Below are positions 46,548 through 55,641 of a DNA stretch of 64,000 nucleotides, piece after piece. Origin of the DNA: Gammaproteobacteria bacterium (GTDB lineage Bacteria; Pseudomonadota; Gammaproteobacteria; Xanthomonadales; SZUA-36); NCBI GenBank assembly GCA_021772935.1, contig JAJFLA010000046.1, forward strand, positions 248,001-312,000, written 5' to 3'. The notes under the pieces were generated by a model. It made no database searches. It saw only the letters and a list, made by a program, of their open reading frames with translations, and was not told where the DNA came from. The first letter of the stretch is position 1; each line of letters starts with the position of its first letter. The position numbers and the translations under genes were made by a program.

Positions 46548-46841
46548 GTGACGACAGAGAAAATGGATTTTTCAGGCTACTCCAAGGAACAATTACTCGA
46601 CTCTTTTGAAGGAGTGGATGATCAAAAGTATCCTGAGAATGCTTTGGAGATATACACCCTGCTACAGTCAAAATCGGAGTCCGTATCAACATTGATAGAA
46701 GATCGATACAGCGAAAGTAGTGGCCTGCTTAAAACTATCGCCGGGTTTATTTTCTTTCCTTTTTTTACAGATACGGCGCTTAAAAGATCAGATATGCAGG
46801 AGAAGCGGTTACGTGTTAAAAAGCGAACGGTAGATCAATAA
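46548..46841 (+). CDS. Small hypothetical protein
   Basis: I choose the GTG at 46548, 6 bases after a strong GGGGGAGG; the frame is open to 46473 but overlaps nothing useful. 97 residues: an acidic helical start (YSKEQLLDSFEGVDDQKYPENALEIYTLL), then a hydrophobic piece (LLKTIAGFIFFPFFTD) that could lie in the membrane, and a basic tail. Function unknown. Confidence 0.55.
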   Translation: MTTEKMDFSGYSKEQLLDSFEGVDDQKYPENALEIYTLLQSKSESVSTLIEDRYSESSGLLKTIAGFIFFPFFTDTALKRSDMQEKRLRVKKRTVDQ

Positions 46842-46901
46842 ACTTACAAACTGTTAAAGTTCGATCTTCCCGCAAGCTGGCGCCACTGCCAAGGATCGCA
46901 A

Positions 46902-47486
46902 ATGACTGAAATACCATTAAAATGTGACTGTGGCAAAGTACTAGGTGTCGCAAGCCATGTGACTGCTCGTTCTGGTACGAGGGTGGTATGCCACTGTGAT
47001 GACTGTCAGGCTTTCGCTCGTTATCTGGATCAAGAAGACCAGGTGCTGGACCAGTACGGCGGCACTGATATATTTCAAATGCCCATGGCGCATGTCAAAA
47101 TCGCCGAAGGTTTCGAGCAAATTAGTTGTCTGCGACTGAGTCCAAAAGGTTTGTTTCGTTGGTATACCGATTGTTGTAAAACCCCAATAGGTAATACATT
47201 GGCTGCAGGCATGCCATTTGTTGGTGTAATCCACAATTTCATGGATGATGCTGGCTGCCGTGATGAAAACCTCGGACCGGTCAACAGCTACCTGCATACG
47301 AAATGTGCCAAAACGCTCCCGGCTGATCCAAATCACGCCGCTGTTCCCGTGAGAGTATTGATACGAATTTTTTCCAAATTAATGATCTGGAAATTAAAAG
47401 GACTCAATAAGCCCTCGTCCTTTTTCGATTCAAACGATCAGCCTGTCGCAGAGCCTTTCATTGTTGAACCTGAAATTGAAAATTAA
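46902..47486 (+). CDS. GFA/CENP-V-fold zinc protein
   Basis: 194 residues. The Cys pairs in LKCDCGK and CHCDDC, then a later Cys near the C-terminal part (YTDCCKTPIG), match the zinc fold of glutathione-dependent formaldehyde-activating enzymes. Members of this fold often have other or unknown functions, so no reaction is assigned. A hydrophobic Pro/Ile-rich tail extends beyond the usual domain. Stands alone, 87 bp before the crotonase gene. Confidence 0.75.
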   Translation: MTEIPLKCDCGKVLGVASHVTARSGTRVVCHCDDCQAFARYLDQEDQVLDQYGGTDIFQMPMAHVKIAEGFEQISCLRLSPKGLFRWYTDCCKTPIGNTLAAGMPFVGVIHNFMDDAGCRDENLGPVNSYLHTKCAKTLPADPNHAAVPVRVLIRIFSKLMIWKLKGLNKPSSFFDSNDQPVAEPFIVEPEIEN

Positions 47487-47573
47487 TGCAGTCGCAATAA
47501 CACAATGATTCACTCATGCTATCTTCGGCCTATTTTGAGACTTAGTATGATTCTGATTAAATTGGATTAACTA

Positions 47574-48380
47574 ATGAATAAACAACGTGTTACCTTGGCA
47601 ATAGATAACAATTTTGCATTTGTTACGCTCAACCGCGGTGAAAAACATAACGCCCTTGATATGGCGATGTTTAAAGCCATCGACAGAATCTCCCGCCAAT
47701 TAAAGAAAAACCGAAACATTCGGGCCATCATCGTACAAGCAGAGGGTGAAGATTTTTGTACGGGTCTGGATATAAAGTCCGTGATGAGTAACAAGTTTTC
47801 AGCACTGTCATTATTGGCTAAATGGTTTCCAGGGCAAGCCAACCTGGCACAACGTGTCTGCTATAACTGGCGCAAGATACCGGTACCGGTGATCATGGTG
47901 ATCCAGGGGCGTTGCTGGGGCGGTGGTTTACAGATTGTACTCGGTGCTGATTTCAGGTTTGCAACACACGATGCAAGCTTTTCCATCATGGAAGGTAAAT
48001 GGGGTTTGATCCCGGACATGGGTGGAAATTTAGTTTTACGTGAATTGGTCGCAAAAGATGTCGCTTTAAAACTGACGATGAGTGCTGAAATCATCTCGGC
48101 TCAAACCGCTTTGGACTATGGTTTGATCACCCAGGTAAGTGATGAGCCATTGCAACAAGCCATGCAATTGGCCAAGCAAATCACTGAACGCTCACCCGAT
48201 GCAGTTGCCGCTGTTAAAAAACTTTATCAACAAAACTGGTTTAAGGCAGAGTGGCTTATTCTCGCCAAGGAAAGTTATTACCAGATCAAAATATTGCTGG
48301 GCAAAAATCAAAACAGAGCTGTAAAAAAGCAATTAAATCCAAAAGAAGATGTAAGTTATCTGTCACGAAAGAAATGGTAA
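47574..48380 (+). CDS. Enoyl-CoA hydratase/isomerase family protein
   Basis: 268 residues of the crotonase superfamily. The CoA and oxyanion motifs are EGEDFCTGLDIKSV and GRCWGGGLQIVLGADFR. At the second catalytic position (EGKWGLIPDMGGN) a Glu is present, followed by the usual D-x-G-GN. It lacks neighbours that would tell the pathway, so hydratase and isomerase cannot be told apart. Confidence 0.88.
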   Translation: MNKQRVTLAIDNNFAFVTLNRGEKHNALDMAMFKAIDRISRQLKKNRNIRAIIVQAEGEDFCTGLDIKSVMSNKFSALSLLAKWFPGQANLAQRVCYNWRKIPVPVIMVIQGRCWGGGLQIVLGADFRFATHDASFSIMEGKWGLIPDMGGNLVLRELVAKDVALKLTMSAEIISAQTALDYGLITQVSDEPLQQAMQLAKQITERSPDAVAAVKKLYQQNWFKAEWLILAKESYYQIKILLGKNQNRAVKKQLNPKEDVSYLSRKKW

Positions 48381-48500
48381 ATATGGACCGATGTATTAAT
48401 TTCAAAGCAAGGCTTGACCTGACTATAACTTCATAGTTCAGAATTGGTTTTGACAGTTGACATACTGTCTGCATAAATCAATTTAATCAGGAGATACAAC

Positions 48501-48683
48501 ATGAGTAGTGATGTGATGAACAAAGAGAAATGGGTCTTATTATTTCGCGAGATTGGGCTTGATGAAGCGACAATGGTTAAATGGCATCAGGTGTTTGAAA
48601 CCAGGTACCCCAATGAGCACCAGTCGTTTCTGGAATGGCTGGAAATACCAAAAGCTGAAATCAGTTCAATTCGAGCGCTGTAG
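48501..48683 (+). CDS. Stand-alone copy of the MerR regulator's C-terminal domain
   Basis: 60 residues from ATG at 48501, with GGAG about 8 bases upstream. Residues 6-60 align without gaps with the end of the MerR protein encoded next (28 of 55 identical by my count: pattern KEKW-LL-E-GLDEA-M-KWH-FE...P-EHQ-FLE...IP-AEI-SIRA). It has no DNA-binding part. It may bind the same ligand or partner as the regulator, or act as an inhibitor of it. Other members of the family are known only as regulator tails to me. Confidence 0.72.
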   Translation: MSSDVMNKEKWVLLFREIGLDEATMVKWHQVFETRYPNEHQSFLEWLEIPKAEISSIRAL

Positions 48684-48754
48684 TAACAGATAGTACCGGG
48701 GTGGTTGGTCTTGTTCAGGCCAACCACTCCACCTTATCAATTAAGGAAAACCAG

Positions 48755-49282
48755 ATGTTTACCATTGGCCAAGTGGCAAAGAAATATTCTCTTTCAAGAA
48801 GCACGCTTCTTTATTACGACAACATCGGGGTTTTAAAACCCAGTGGCAGAAGTGAATCAAACTACAGACTATATTCCGCAAGTGATTTGGAAAAGATGGA
48901 TAGAATATTTCTTTTTCGCAGCGCAGGATTATCTTTAAATTCCATACCTTCACTTCTTGATAAAAAAGGCAATGATCTGAATACCGCACTTGAGAACAGA
49001 TTGTTTTCTATCAATACCGAAATTCAAGCTATGAGAACCCAGCAAAAAGTCATTCTTAAACTATTGGAGAATGAAAGCGCCGTAAAAGACTCCAGAGTTG
49101 TCACCAAAGAAATATGGGTGTCCCTGCTCAAAGCTGCCGGCCTTGATGATGCGGGCATGAAAAACTGGCATGTTGAATTTGAAAAAACGTCACCTGAAGC
49201 CCATCAGGATTTTCTTGAATCAATAGGTATCGAAAAAGACGAGATAAATTCGATACGTGCGTGGTCAAAAACTACCAGGTGA
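48755..49282 (+). CDS. MerR-family transcriptional regulator
   Basis: 175 residues from ATG at 48755 with AAGG 9 bases upstream; the frame is open to 48701 but the family begins at MFTIGQVAKKYSLSRSTLLYY. N-terminal winged helix (1-70), coiled-coil dimer helix (75-115), then a ligand-type domain (122-175) shared with the 60-residue gene upstream. No metal-binding Cys are present in that domain, so an organic ligand is more likely. It is the only regulator in this stretch; its target may be the small gene itself. Confidence 0.85.
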   Translation: MFTIGQVAKKYSLSRSTLLYYDNIGVLKPSGRSESNYRLYSASDLEKMDRIFLFRSAGLSLNSIPSLLDKKGNDLNTALENRLFSINTEIQAMRTQQKVILKLLENESAVKDSRVVTKEIWVSLLKAAGLDDAGMKNWHVEFEKTSPEAHQDFLESIGIEKDEINSIRAWSKTTR

Positions 49283-49303
49283 CCTGTTTTCATTAAGTGA
49301 CAG

Positions 49304-49921
49304 TCAATTCGGCCTGACATGGACGGTCATTAAACCCCAGAACCAGTCGATCTTGTTTTTGCTCTTACTCTGGACCTTAAAACCTGCATGCATCAGACTT
49401 TGCTCCAGTTCATCTAAAGTGAAGCTGCGCTCATGGGCGTGCTGAGTCCAGGGTAATATGCGATTCAGCCATCGCATCCAGAGGTAATCGCGACACCAGT
49501 CTGTAATAACCAAATGACCGTTCGCTGTTATTACTCGCCGAAATTCCCGCAAGGCGGCATCAACATCGGGGAAATAATGCAAGGCATTGGTACTGGTTAT
49601 AAGCTGAAAATATGCATCAGCGAACGGTAACTGGGCCGCTTCACCTTCCAGCAAAGTCGCGCGTTGGCCCAATCTCTGTCTGGCCACATCCAGCATAGCT
49701 GGCACGCGATCGATTCCGACCAGTTCCGAAGTGTCCGATCGTTCCGCCAGTACCTGCAATAACTGCCCGGTGCCACAGCCTACATCCAGCACCTGTTCTG
49801 CGGCTAACTTGTCCAGATTGTCAAAAGTCATGCGCAAGGAAGCATCAAGATAGGCTGACCAGCGCTGGTCATAGGCAGATGCCAACGCCGTGTACTCCCT
49901 GAGAAGTTTATCGATCTTCAT
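49304..49921 (-). CDS. Class I SAM-dependent methyltransferase
   Basis: 205 residues. VLDVGCGTGQLLQVLAE is motif I; LVGIDRVPAMLDVARQR, LPFADAYFQLITSTNALHYF (motif II with the FxxV/I-like step) and ANGHLVITDWCRD complete a Methyltransf_11-type core. The substrate is unknown. It starts 4 bp inside the end of the gamma-carbonic anhydrase-like gene, so the two are co-translated. Confidence 0.85.
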   Translation of the reverse strand: MKIDKLLREYTALASAYDQRWSAYLDASLRMTFDNLDKLAAEQVLDVGCGTGQLLQVLAERSDTSELVGIDRVPAMLDVARQRLGQRATLLEGEAAQLPFADAYFQLITSTNALHYFPDVDAALREFRRVITANGHLVITDWCRDYLWMRWLNRILPWTQHAHERSFTLDELEQSLMHAGFKVQSKSKNKIDWFWGLMTVHVRPN

Positions 49922-50451
49922 ATTTCAAGCAGATACGCCGCAGCCAGTTCGACATAACGTTTGGCAGTGTAATGAAAGTACTTCAGTTCTTTGTCGGTAA
50001 GAGGTCGCACCTGACGCACTGGGCTACCCATATAAAGGTATCCACTTTCAAGCACCTTGTCAGGTGGCACCAGTGTGCCAGCGGCAACAACAACTTCGTC
50101 ATTGACGACCGCTCCATCCATGATCACAGCTGCCATTCCAATCAGAATACGGTTACCCAGGGTGCAACCATGCAACATGACCTTGTGTCCAATAGTGACA
50201 TCATCACCAATGATCAATGGATACCCATCCGGGTTATAAGGACCCGCGTGCGTGACATGCAAAACACTACCATCCTGCACGCTGGTTCTTTCGCCGATAC
50301 GAATCCGATGAATATCGCCTCTGATCACCGTCATCGGCCAAACTGAACTGCCTGTACCAATCTCAACGTCACCAATGATTACCGAGGCAGGGTCTACATA
50401 AACACTATCGGCGATCCTGGGGTGCAGGCCGGCGTGGCTGCGTATACTCAT
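49918..50451 (-). CDS. Gamma-carbonic anhydrase-like left-handed beta-helix protein
   Basis: 177 residues from ATG at 50451 (GGAG 8 bases upstream); a longer frame to 50496 adds a non-homologous Cys-rich piece. Hexapeptide repeats run through most of the protein (for example VIIGDVEIGTGSSVWPMTVIRGD). His residues in VLHVTH and IGHKVMLH fit the trimer zinc site of the YrdA/gamma-CA family. Many members have no proven carbonic anhydrase activity. Confidence 0.87.
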   Translation of the reverse strand: MSIRSHAGLHPRIADSVYVDPASVIIGDVEIGTGSSVWPMTVIRGDIHRIRIGERTSVQDGSVLHVTHAGPYNPDGYPLIIGDDVTIGHKVMLHGCTLGNRILIGMAAVIMDGAVVNDEVVVAAGTLVPPDKVLESGYLYMGSPVRQVRPLTDKELKYFHYTAKRYVELAAAYLLEI

Positions 50452-50768
50452 TGAATTACTCCATCTGCAACAAACACAATATAACCAAATCATCATCCAT
50501 CTGTCCCCCTCCCCACTGGCATTCGCCAGTTTGATGGGTGATAGGTAATCCCCTCGATAATAAACTGACTAAAAAAGGGGGTATTACCGATTGAGCTCAC
50601 TCATTGAATTTGCGTTTCACACACTCACGTCCGATCCTTAACGTAAAAACAAGAAAAGCCCACACTTGGTGGGCGACCGTCGCCGCGGTTAAAGTTCGGG
50701 CTGATTCGTAATTAAGTGGGACAGCAGTGGGCCGAATACGTTTAATTTGGCTTGTTACACCTTCTTGC
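50452..50768. other. Intergenic region with no gene
   Basis: Contains a short hairpin CTGGC-ATTC-GCCAG near 50516-50529 and the terminator of the ABC exporter operon. No other feature seen. Confidence 0.6.
50644..50674 (-). terminator. Rho-independent terminator of the ABC exporter operon
   Basis: GCCCAC/GTGGGC stem (50658-50663, 50669-50674) with a 5-base loop; on the minus strand it is followed by TTTTCTTGTTTTT. It lies about 95 bp past the permease stop. Confidence 0.7.
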
Positions 50769-52364
50769 TTATTGTGAACCCCTAATTAACTGCCAGCGCC
50801 GAAACACGATGGCGCCGAGCAGGAGCACGACCGAAATGCCAAGATAGACCTGTGAAACCACACTGCTGATCGCTGTGCTGGCAGCGCCCAGAAAATCCAA
50901 CTGGGGAAGATGGTTAATCGCACCTACGTACCAGATTATCAGATAGGTCACTTCGAAGAGCTTTTTCGTACCGCTCACAACCCCAAGAAACAGAGCCAGG
51001 TTCACAATGAAGAAAGCACCGACGAGTAATGCCGCCAGGTGCTCAAACTCGCCTGCTACGAACGCCCGCATGATCATTCCACTGCCGGTAAGCATTGCGA
51101 TTGTCAGACCCCCAGCCCACATGGCAGGAAGTTGGCGTTTTTCCGGGTAGGGTGACGAAAAGACGAGCTGTCCGGTATTGAAACGGGTCTCCCGTGTGCC
51201 CATCGAAGACCACATTGCCAGTGGCCAAATCCAGGCCATCGGCAATGCGTAGGCTCGTGCGTATTCATACGGCACCGCCAATTCCACCACGAGAAGCCCG
51301 ATGGCGACCACATACCAAGACCAGTGACTACCCTTGACCAATAGTCTGATCTCAGCCTGCCACATCCTCAGGAAACTGAAGTTGAATGTCACCGGTTCAA
51401 GCTCACTCCAGCTAATCAAAGAGATTTTCGGGTCACCGGGAGACTCAGTGAGCGGTGGCTTGTTGTTTGTGCGTTTACCCGCTTTCAGCCGTCTCGTGCG
51501 CGCCGGGTCAAATCGGTCGAAAAACACGGTTGCAAGACCGGCTAATCCAACCGCCGCGCCCATCCACAACAGGCGCAACGGCATCATTCCAGGCGACCAG
51601 CTTATACCGTCCCAATGAAAGAGATGCATCGTCGCATGGGAGGTGCCAGGCACAAATCCGACAAAACCCATCTCGAAACCAAGTTTTGCATCCGGATACA
51701 CGGCAAGCGCCGCCTCCTGCATGCTTGGCAAGAACAAGCCCAAACCACTGAAATCCAACCAGGGTATGTTCACCAGAAAACTGCTTACAATGACGACTTC
51801 GGCAGCCATGAAGTAAAGGATGTTTCCAAAGGTACCGCGTAGCACCCGGATCGACTCGAACAGAACACCGGCAGCAGCTACAAGTGTCAATACCGGCAGA
51901 CAAATAAACAGAAAAGGCGCCAGCAACGCCCACAGGTTGAATCCACCTTCAACCGCACTGATCAACTGCATCAGGACTGCGGCGACCGCCATGGCCGCAG
52001 CCATCAGCATGAGGACCGCGTAGTTGCTAATAAATTTACTCGCAATGTATAGGCGATTACTAAGAGGTGTGGCGGCTAGAATTTCTCCCACTCGGGTACG
52101 GCGATCACGGCTCAAAGAATTCTTGATCAGGAAGAAACCAATCATGCCCAGCATGATGGTGCAGGCGCTACCCATGAGACTCCCCACCCAGGCGGAGTTG
52201 TACTCTCCCCGGTATTCACCCAGACGCAAAGCCCACTTGCCGGTGATGACCAGGAAACCAAAGAAAAGTGTTCCCAACAGGGTGATCAGGAAGGAATACC
52301 GCCGTGTTCGTTCGCGAAAGTCTCCCAATGTCAGCTGAAAGAGCAGAGCAGCTGTTTGCATCAT
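50769..52364 (-). CDS. ABC-2-type transporter permease
   Basis: 531 residues with about twelve hydrophobic segments in two halves separated by a polar linker (about 290-320, with RRLKAGKRTNNKPPLTESPGD). The N-terminal part includes SRDRRTRVGEILAATPLSNRLYIASKF, a common ABC-2 loop. It forms a heteromeric exporter with the ATPase encoded upstream, which it overlaps by 4 bp. Substrate unknown; there is no resistance or lantibiotic gene beside it. Confidence 0.85.
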   Translation of the reverse strand: MMQTAALLFQLTLGDFRERTRRYSFLITLLGTLFFGFLVITGKWALRLGEYRGEYNSAWVGSLMGSACTIMLGMIGFFLIKNSLSRDRRTRVGEILAATPLSNRLYIASKFISNYAVLMLMAAAMAVAAVLMQLISAVEGGFNLWALLAPFLFICLPVLTLVAAAGVLFESIRVLRGTFGNILYFMAAEVVIVSSFLVNIPWLDFSGLGLFLPSMQEAALAVYPDAKLGFEMGFVGFVPGTSHATMHLFHWDGISWSPGMMPLRLLWMGAAVGLAGLATVFFDRFDPARTRRLKAGKRTNNKPPLTESPGDPKISLISWSELEPVTFNFSFLRMWQAEIRLLVKGSHWSWYVVAIGLLVVELAVPYEYARAYALPMAWIWPLAMWSSMGTRETRFNTGQLVFSSPYPEKRQLPAMWAGGLTIAMLTGSGMIMRAFVAGEFEHLAALLVGAFFIVNLALFLGVVSGTKKLFEVTYLIIWYVGAINHLPQLDFLGAASTAISSVVSQVYLGISVVLLLGAIVFRRWQLIRGSQ

Positions 52365-53242
52365 GCACCCCTGTCGCCAGCACCTGCGAGGAGATACAGG
52401 TAAGCGTCTTCTAACGTTGGAGGCAGGGGCCGTGCGCCCTGCCCCGGTTGCTCATCCGCAACCACCCTGACCCGAACTCCCTCGCCGGTCCTGACCGTCC
52501 CGCTGAGAATGAACTCCTGCCTGACAGCTGCTAGTTCACCACTCGAAACGATCAGCTCCCAGACCTTTCCATCCACGCCAGCCAGCAGGTTCTCAGGAAC
52601 ACCGTGAAATTGAAGAAACCCCTTCTTAATGATCGCAATCGAAGTGGCCACTGCTTCAATATCCGAAACGATATGGGAAGACAGGATCACGATGCGATCC
52701 CCGGCCAACTCTGCAAGCAGGCTCCGGAAACGAACTCTCTCTTCCGGGTCAAGACCCGCCGTCGGTTCATCAACGATCAGGAGTTGCGGGTCGTTTAGCA
52801 GGGCTTGCGCGATCCCGACGCGTTGCTTCATACCGCCGGACAAGGAGCCAAGCGGCCGCTTGGCCGCGTCCGTGAGATTGACCAGTTCCAGCAGTTGTTC
52901 GATTCGCTTGTTGGCCGATTTACCACTGATTCCGCGTGCGGCTGCCAGGTATGTGAGAAATTCAATGGCGTTCAAATTGGGATAAATACCGAAGTCCTGG
53001 GGAAGATATCCCAGGACTTTTCGGACGGTGTTCGGCGCTGTCGCGATGTCGACACCGTTCCACTTTACGGAGCCGGTCGTTGCCTTGGTGACAGTGGACA
53101 GTATTCGCATCAAGGTCGACTTGCCCGCCCCATTCGGGCCCAGTAAGCCCAGCACCCCGGTCCCGACATCGAGACTGAGATTGGATATCCCCCAAAGATC
53201 AGTCCCGTAACATTTTCCGACTTCACAAATCTCGAGATTCAT
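52361..53242 (-). CDS. ABC transporter ATP-binding protein (ABC-2 exporter)
   Basis: 293 residues, with Walker A GLLGPNGAGKSTLMRIL (about 32-48), signature LSGGMKQRVGIAQALL, Walker B with LIVDEPTAGLDPEE, and switch SSHIVSD. The C-terminal 80 residues are the extra domain found in drug- and peptide-exporter ATPases. The start is ATG at 53242; the upstream 53243-53976 region holds no gene except an antitoxin remnant. Confidence 0.9.
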   Translation of the reverse strand: MNLEICEVGKCYGTDLWGISNLSLDVGTGVLGLLGPNGAGKSTLMRILSTVTKATTGSVKWNGVDIATAPNTVRKVLGYLPQDFGIYPNLNAIEFLTYLAAARGISGKSANKRIEQLLELVNLTDAAKRPLGSLSGGMKQRVGIAQALLNDPQLLIVDEPTAGLDPEERVRFRSLLAELAGDRIVILSSHIVSDIEAVATSIAIIKKGFLQFHGVPENLLAGVDGKVWELIVSSGELAAVRQEFILSGTVRTGEGVRVRVVADEQPGQGARPLPPTLEDAYLYLLAGAGDRGA

Positions 53243-53976
53243 TTCACCCTCACGCCTGGTTGCAGGATCCTATTATAGATGAGCGAACAAAGTGGCCGGG
53301 CACATTTAGTTTGTAAGAGCATAAGACGAATAAAAGCTATTTTTCCAGAAATCAAAGGTTATGCAGAAACCTGACAATCCAGTTTTTCTCCCCATTTCTT
53401 TCGGAATAATACAAAACTTAAGTTCCCATGGCTCCGAAATAACAGAACTCAGTGTGTGCCGATTGATTTAGCAAGTTTTTGTGTCGCACCCCTTGGTCGG
53501 TGTACAACGAAAAAATCAATCGCAGAATGACTCTCACAAGTTGAGACCCTCCGATAATTGCTATGATGTGACCCTCCTTATTGCAAGGATCAAAGATGAC
53601 TCTGAAATTGACACATCTCATGAGAATGGCTTCTTGCCTGTTACTGAGCATCATATCTATCAGCTTCGCCCATGGCAGAGATGAACAGGCTTTACCCAGG
53701 AACAGATGGCCAGGGCGCTGAAAACGCAAAAAAGCAATATCTTCAGGCTGGAAAACGTGGATTCAAGAGTCTCACCGACGCTTTCGACTATCGAACGCTA
53801 TGCCCACGCAGCTGGTTACCGGCTAGAAATAAAGTTTTTGCCTGAAACCCATCAGAAATAACCCCTTAAACGCTACGGTGATACAATCAAACACACCGAA
53901 TGGACCGGGTCATTGAAGAAAAACCAGGTCAATGAGTGACCTGTGCTGATGGCCGCAAAAAAACAAAGAGCATGAA
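53243..53976. other. Long stretch with only gene remnants
   Basis: Contains the HTH remnant at 53685-53861. The rest is AT-rich and shows only short open frames without family resemblance. A promoter for the following gene is not obvious. Confidence 0.55.
53685..53861 (+). pseudogene. XRE-type antitoxin remnant
   Basis: Reads TGFTQEQMARALKTQKSNIF, then RLENVDSRVSPTLSTIERYA and a hydrophobic tail (YRLEIKFLPE) ending in TAA at 53859-53861. It is the helix-turn-helix end of a HigA/RelB-type antitoxin. The frame is closed by TGA right at its 5' side and no start codon is seen, so the N-terminal part and any toxin are lost. Confidence 0.65.
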
Positions 53977-54699
53977 ATGAGTGTCAACAAACAGATTGAT
54001 CAATCGCGCATAATGGGCACTGCCGCATTCAAGAAAGAAATCAATCACCTGCTTTATGCCAATAGCCAAACCGGCAGTGATGGTGAATTTGATGCGGGCT
54101 GGAATTGCCGCGACCACGCGCTGGTCATGGCTTTGATGTTAAAGAGTGGAGATAACTACCCAAAGATAGCCAGTGGCAAGTGCATGTTTGTGCAAGGACC
54201 CGTTGCCGGCAATGCCGCATTTGTAATCGGCCAGGAAGACCATTACAAAAGTGGACACAACTGGCTCATCCATTCAAAGTTTGGGCTCATTGATGTCAGT
54301 CCATCTTTACAATCAAGAGAGCATCGCTTCAGGGCATTGTTTAATGGAATCTTCAACCGTGTCTGGCTGCCCCTGGGTAAAGAGAGGGCTAGTGTAGTTG
54401 TGTGTCGTGATCCCCATGATTATGTAGTAGAGATCGAAAAAGCCAATCACGCGATGGCCCACTCAACCGCAGTGTATTTGCATTTGGGTGAACAGGAAGT
54501 TACCGAAAAGTTAATCGAGAGTCCCTTCAAGTTTCTGAATTCCCGGTTTTCGACAGAGATAAAGAGCCGTTTTGGTTCAGATTTTTATCCTGCCGTGGCA
54601 AAACATCTGCATGACTTCGTTGTTGGCAAAAAGAACTCATTAATGAGTCAGGGAAGAGTAAAAGCCTGGGGTATTGTTGTTGATGAGTTTTCTGGTTGA
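53977..54699 (+). CDS. Predicted papain/transglutaminase-like cysteine hydrolase-fold protein
   Basis: 240 residues, no signal peptide. A Cys in GWNCRDHALVMALML, a His in HNWLIHSKFGLI and an Asp in LIDVSP are ordered Cys-His-Asp as in transglutaminase- and papain-like enzymes. The rest is not recognised. It lies downstream of the antitoxin remnant in a region of small, scattered genes. A hydrolase or a protein-modifying role is inferred only from that triad order. Confidence 0.5.
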   Translation: MSVNKQIDQSRIMGTAAFKKEINHLLYANSQTGSDGEFDAGWNCRDHALVMALMLKSGDNYPKIASGKCMFVQGPVAGNAAFVIGQEDHYKSGHNWLIHSKFGLIDVSPSLQSREHRFRALFNGIFNRVWLPLGKERASVVVCRDPHDYVVEIEKANHAMAHSTAVYLHLGEQEVTEKLIESPFKFLNSRFSTEIKSRFGSDFYPAVAKHLHDFVVGKKNSLMSQGRVKAWGIVVDEFSG

Positions 54700-55000
54700 T
54701 GCTGACCTTTTGGTCCGTGATGGGTTGTTGTCAATGAAGCTCAAGGCCTACGTGCCTGTAGCGCAGGAAATCAATGACCTGCGCAGCCTGCTAAACCGGC
54801 TTGATGTGTTGGAACGCAACCTGTGAATGATGTGATTGCTCTGGTTGCTGCCTGACCGCTTTGCTGTAGATAACACCTGACCCATTTTGTTGGTGGGGAG
54901 GCCGCCTATCGTCATTAATAAAATAACCCTTGAAAACTTACTTGTAATCGAAGACGGTATCTATACCCTATCAAATACAAAGCAATATGCTCCACTCTTC

Positions 55001-55570
55001 ATGAATCCCGTACTTCACCTTACTAACCGAAAAGACTGGCGCTTATGGTTAAGTGAGAACCACAGGTCGGAAAAGGAAATCTGGCTGGTCTATTACAAAA
55101 AACACACCGGCAAGCCACGGGTTCCGTATGGCGATGCGGTAGAAGAGGCATTATGTTTTGGCTGGATTGATAGCATCGTCAAAACAATTGATAACGAACG
55201 ATATATGCAAAAGTTCACGCCCCGAAAAGCAAAAAGCAACTGGTCTGATTCAAATATCAGACGTGTTGAAAAATTGATTGGAAATGGGAAAATGACAGAG
55301 GCTGGGTTGGAGAAAATCAGAGCCGCTAAAACCAATGGGTCCTGGGATAAAATCATTACATCAACAAAGCCGTTTGAAATGCCTGTTGAGTTGGAAAAAG
55401 CCCTGGCTACCAACAAGAGCGCTAGAGACTTCTTTGCCAGCCTATCTCCTTCATGTCGGCGTCAATACATTGGGTGGATCGATAGCGCAAAAAAAGAAGA
55501 AACAATACAAAAACGAGTAAAAGAAGCAATAGGTCTGCTCAGAAAAAACCAAAAACTTGGTATGAAATGA
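55001..55570 (+). CDS. YdeI/OmpD-associated family protein
   Basis: 189 residues from ATG at 55001; the longer frame to 54887 adds 38 residues upstream of the usual family start. Family landmarks: WLSENHRSEKEIWLVYYKK, EEALCFGWIDSI and KFTPRKAKSNWSDSNIRRVEKLI, with a C-terminal DUF1905-like helical part. Cytoplasmic, function unknown. Confidence 0.8.
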   Translation: MNPVLHLTNRKDWRLWLSENHRSEKEIWLVYYKKHTGKPRVPYGDAVEEALCFGWIDSIVKTIDNERYMQKFTPRKAKSNWSDSNIRRVEKLIGNGKMTEAGLEKIRAAKTNGSWDKIITSTKPFEMPVELEKALATNKSARDFFASLSPSCRRQYIGWIDSAKKEETIQKRVKEAIGLLRKNQKLGMK

Positions 55571-55641
55571 ATTTTTATCTCGACCCATAGAATAGTCCAC
55601 GAAATCGTTTCTGATACCCTAAGCTAAGCAACAGTGGATCT

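Noticed and set aside
54735-54828. Short frame with MKLKAYVPVAQEI and a helical ending, between the triad protein and the YdeI-like gene
   Set aside because: Only about 30 codons, no ribosome site or family recognised; possibly a gene fragment but not supportable as a gene.
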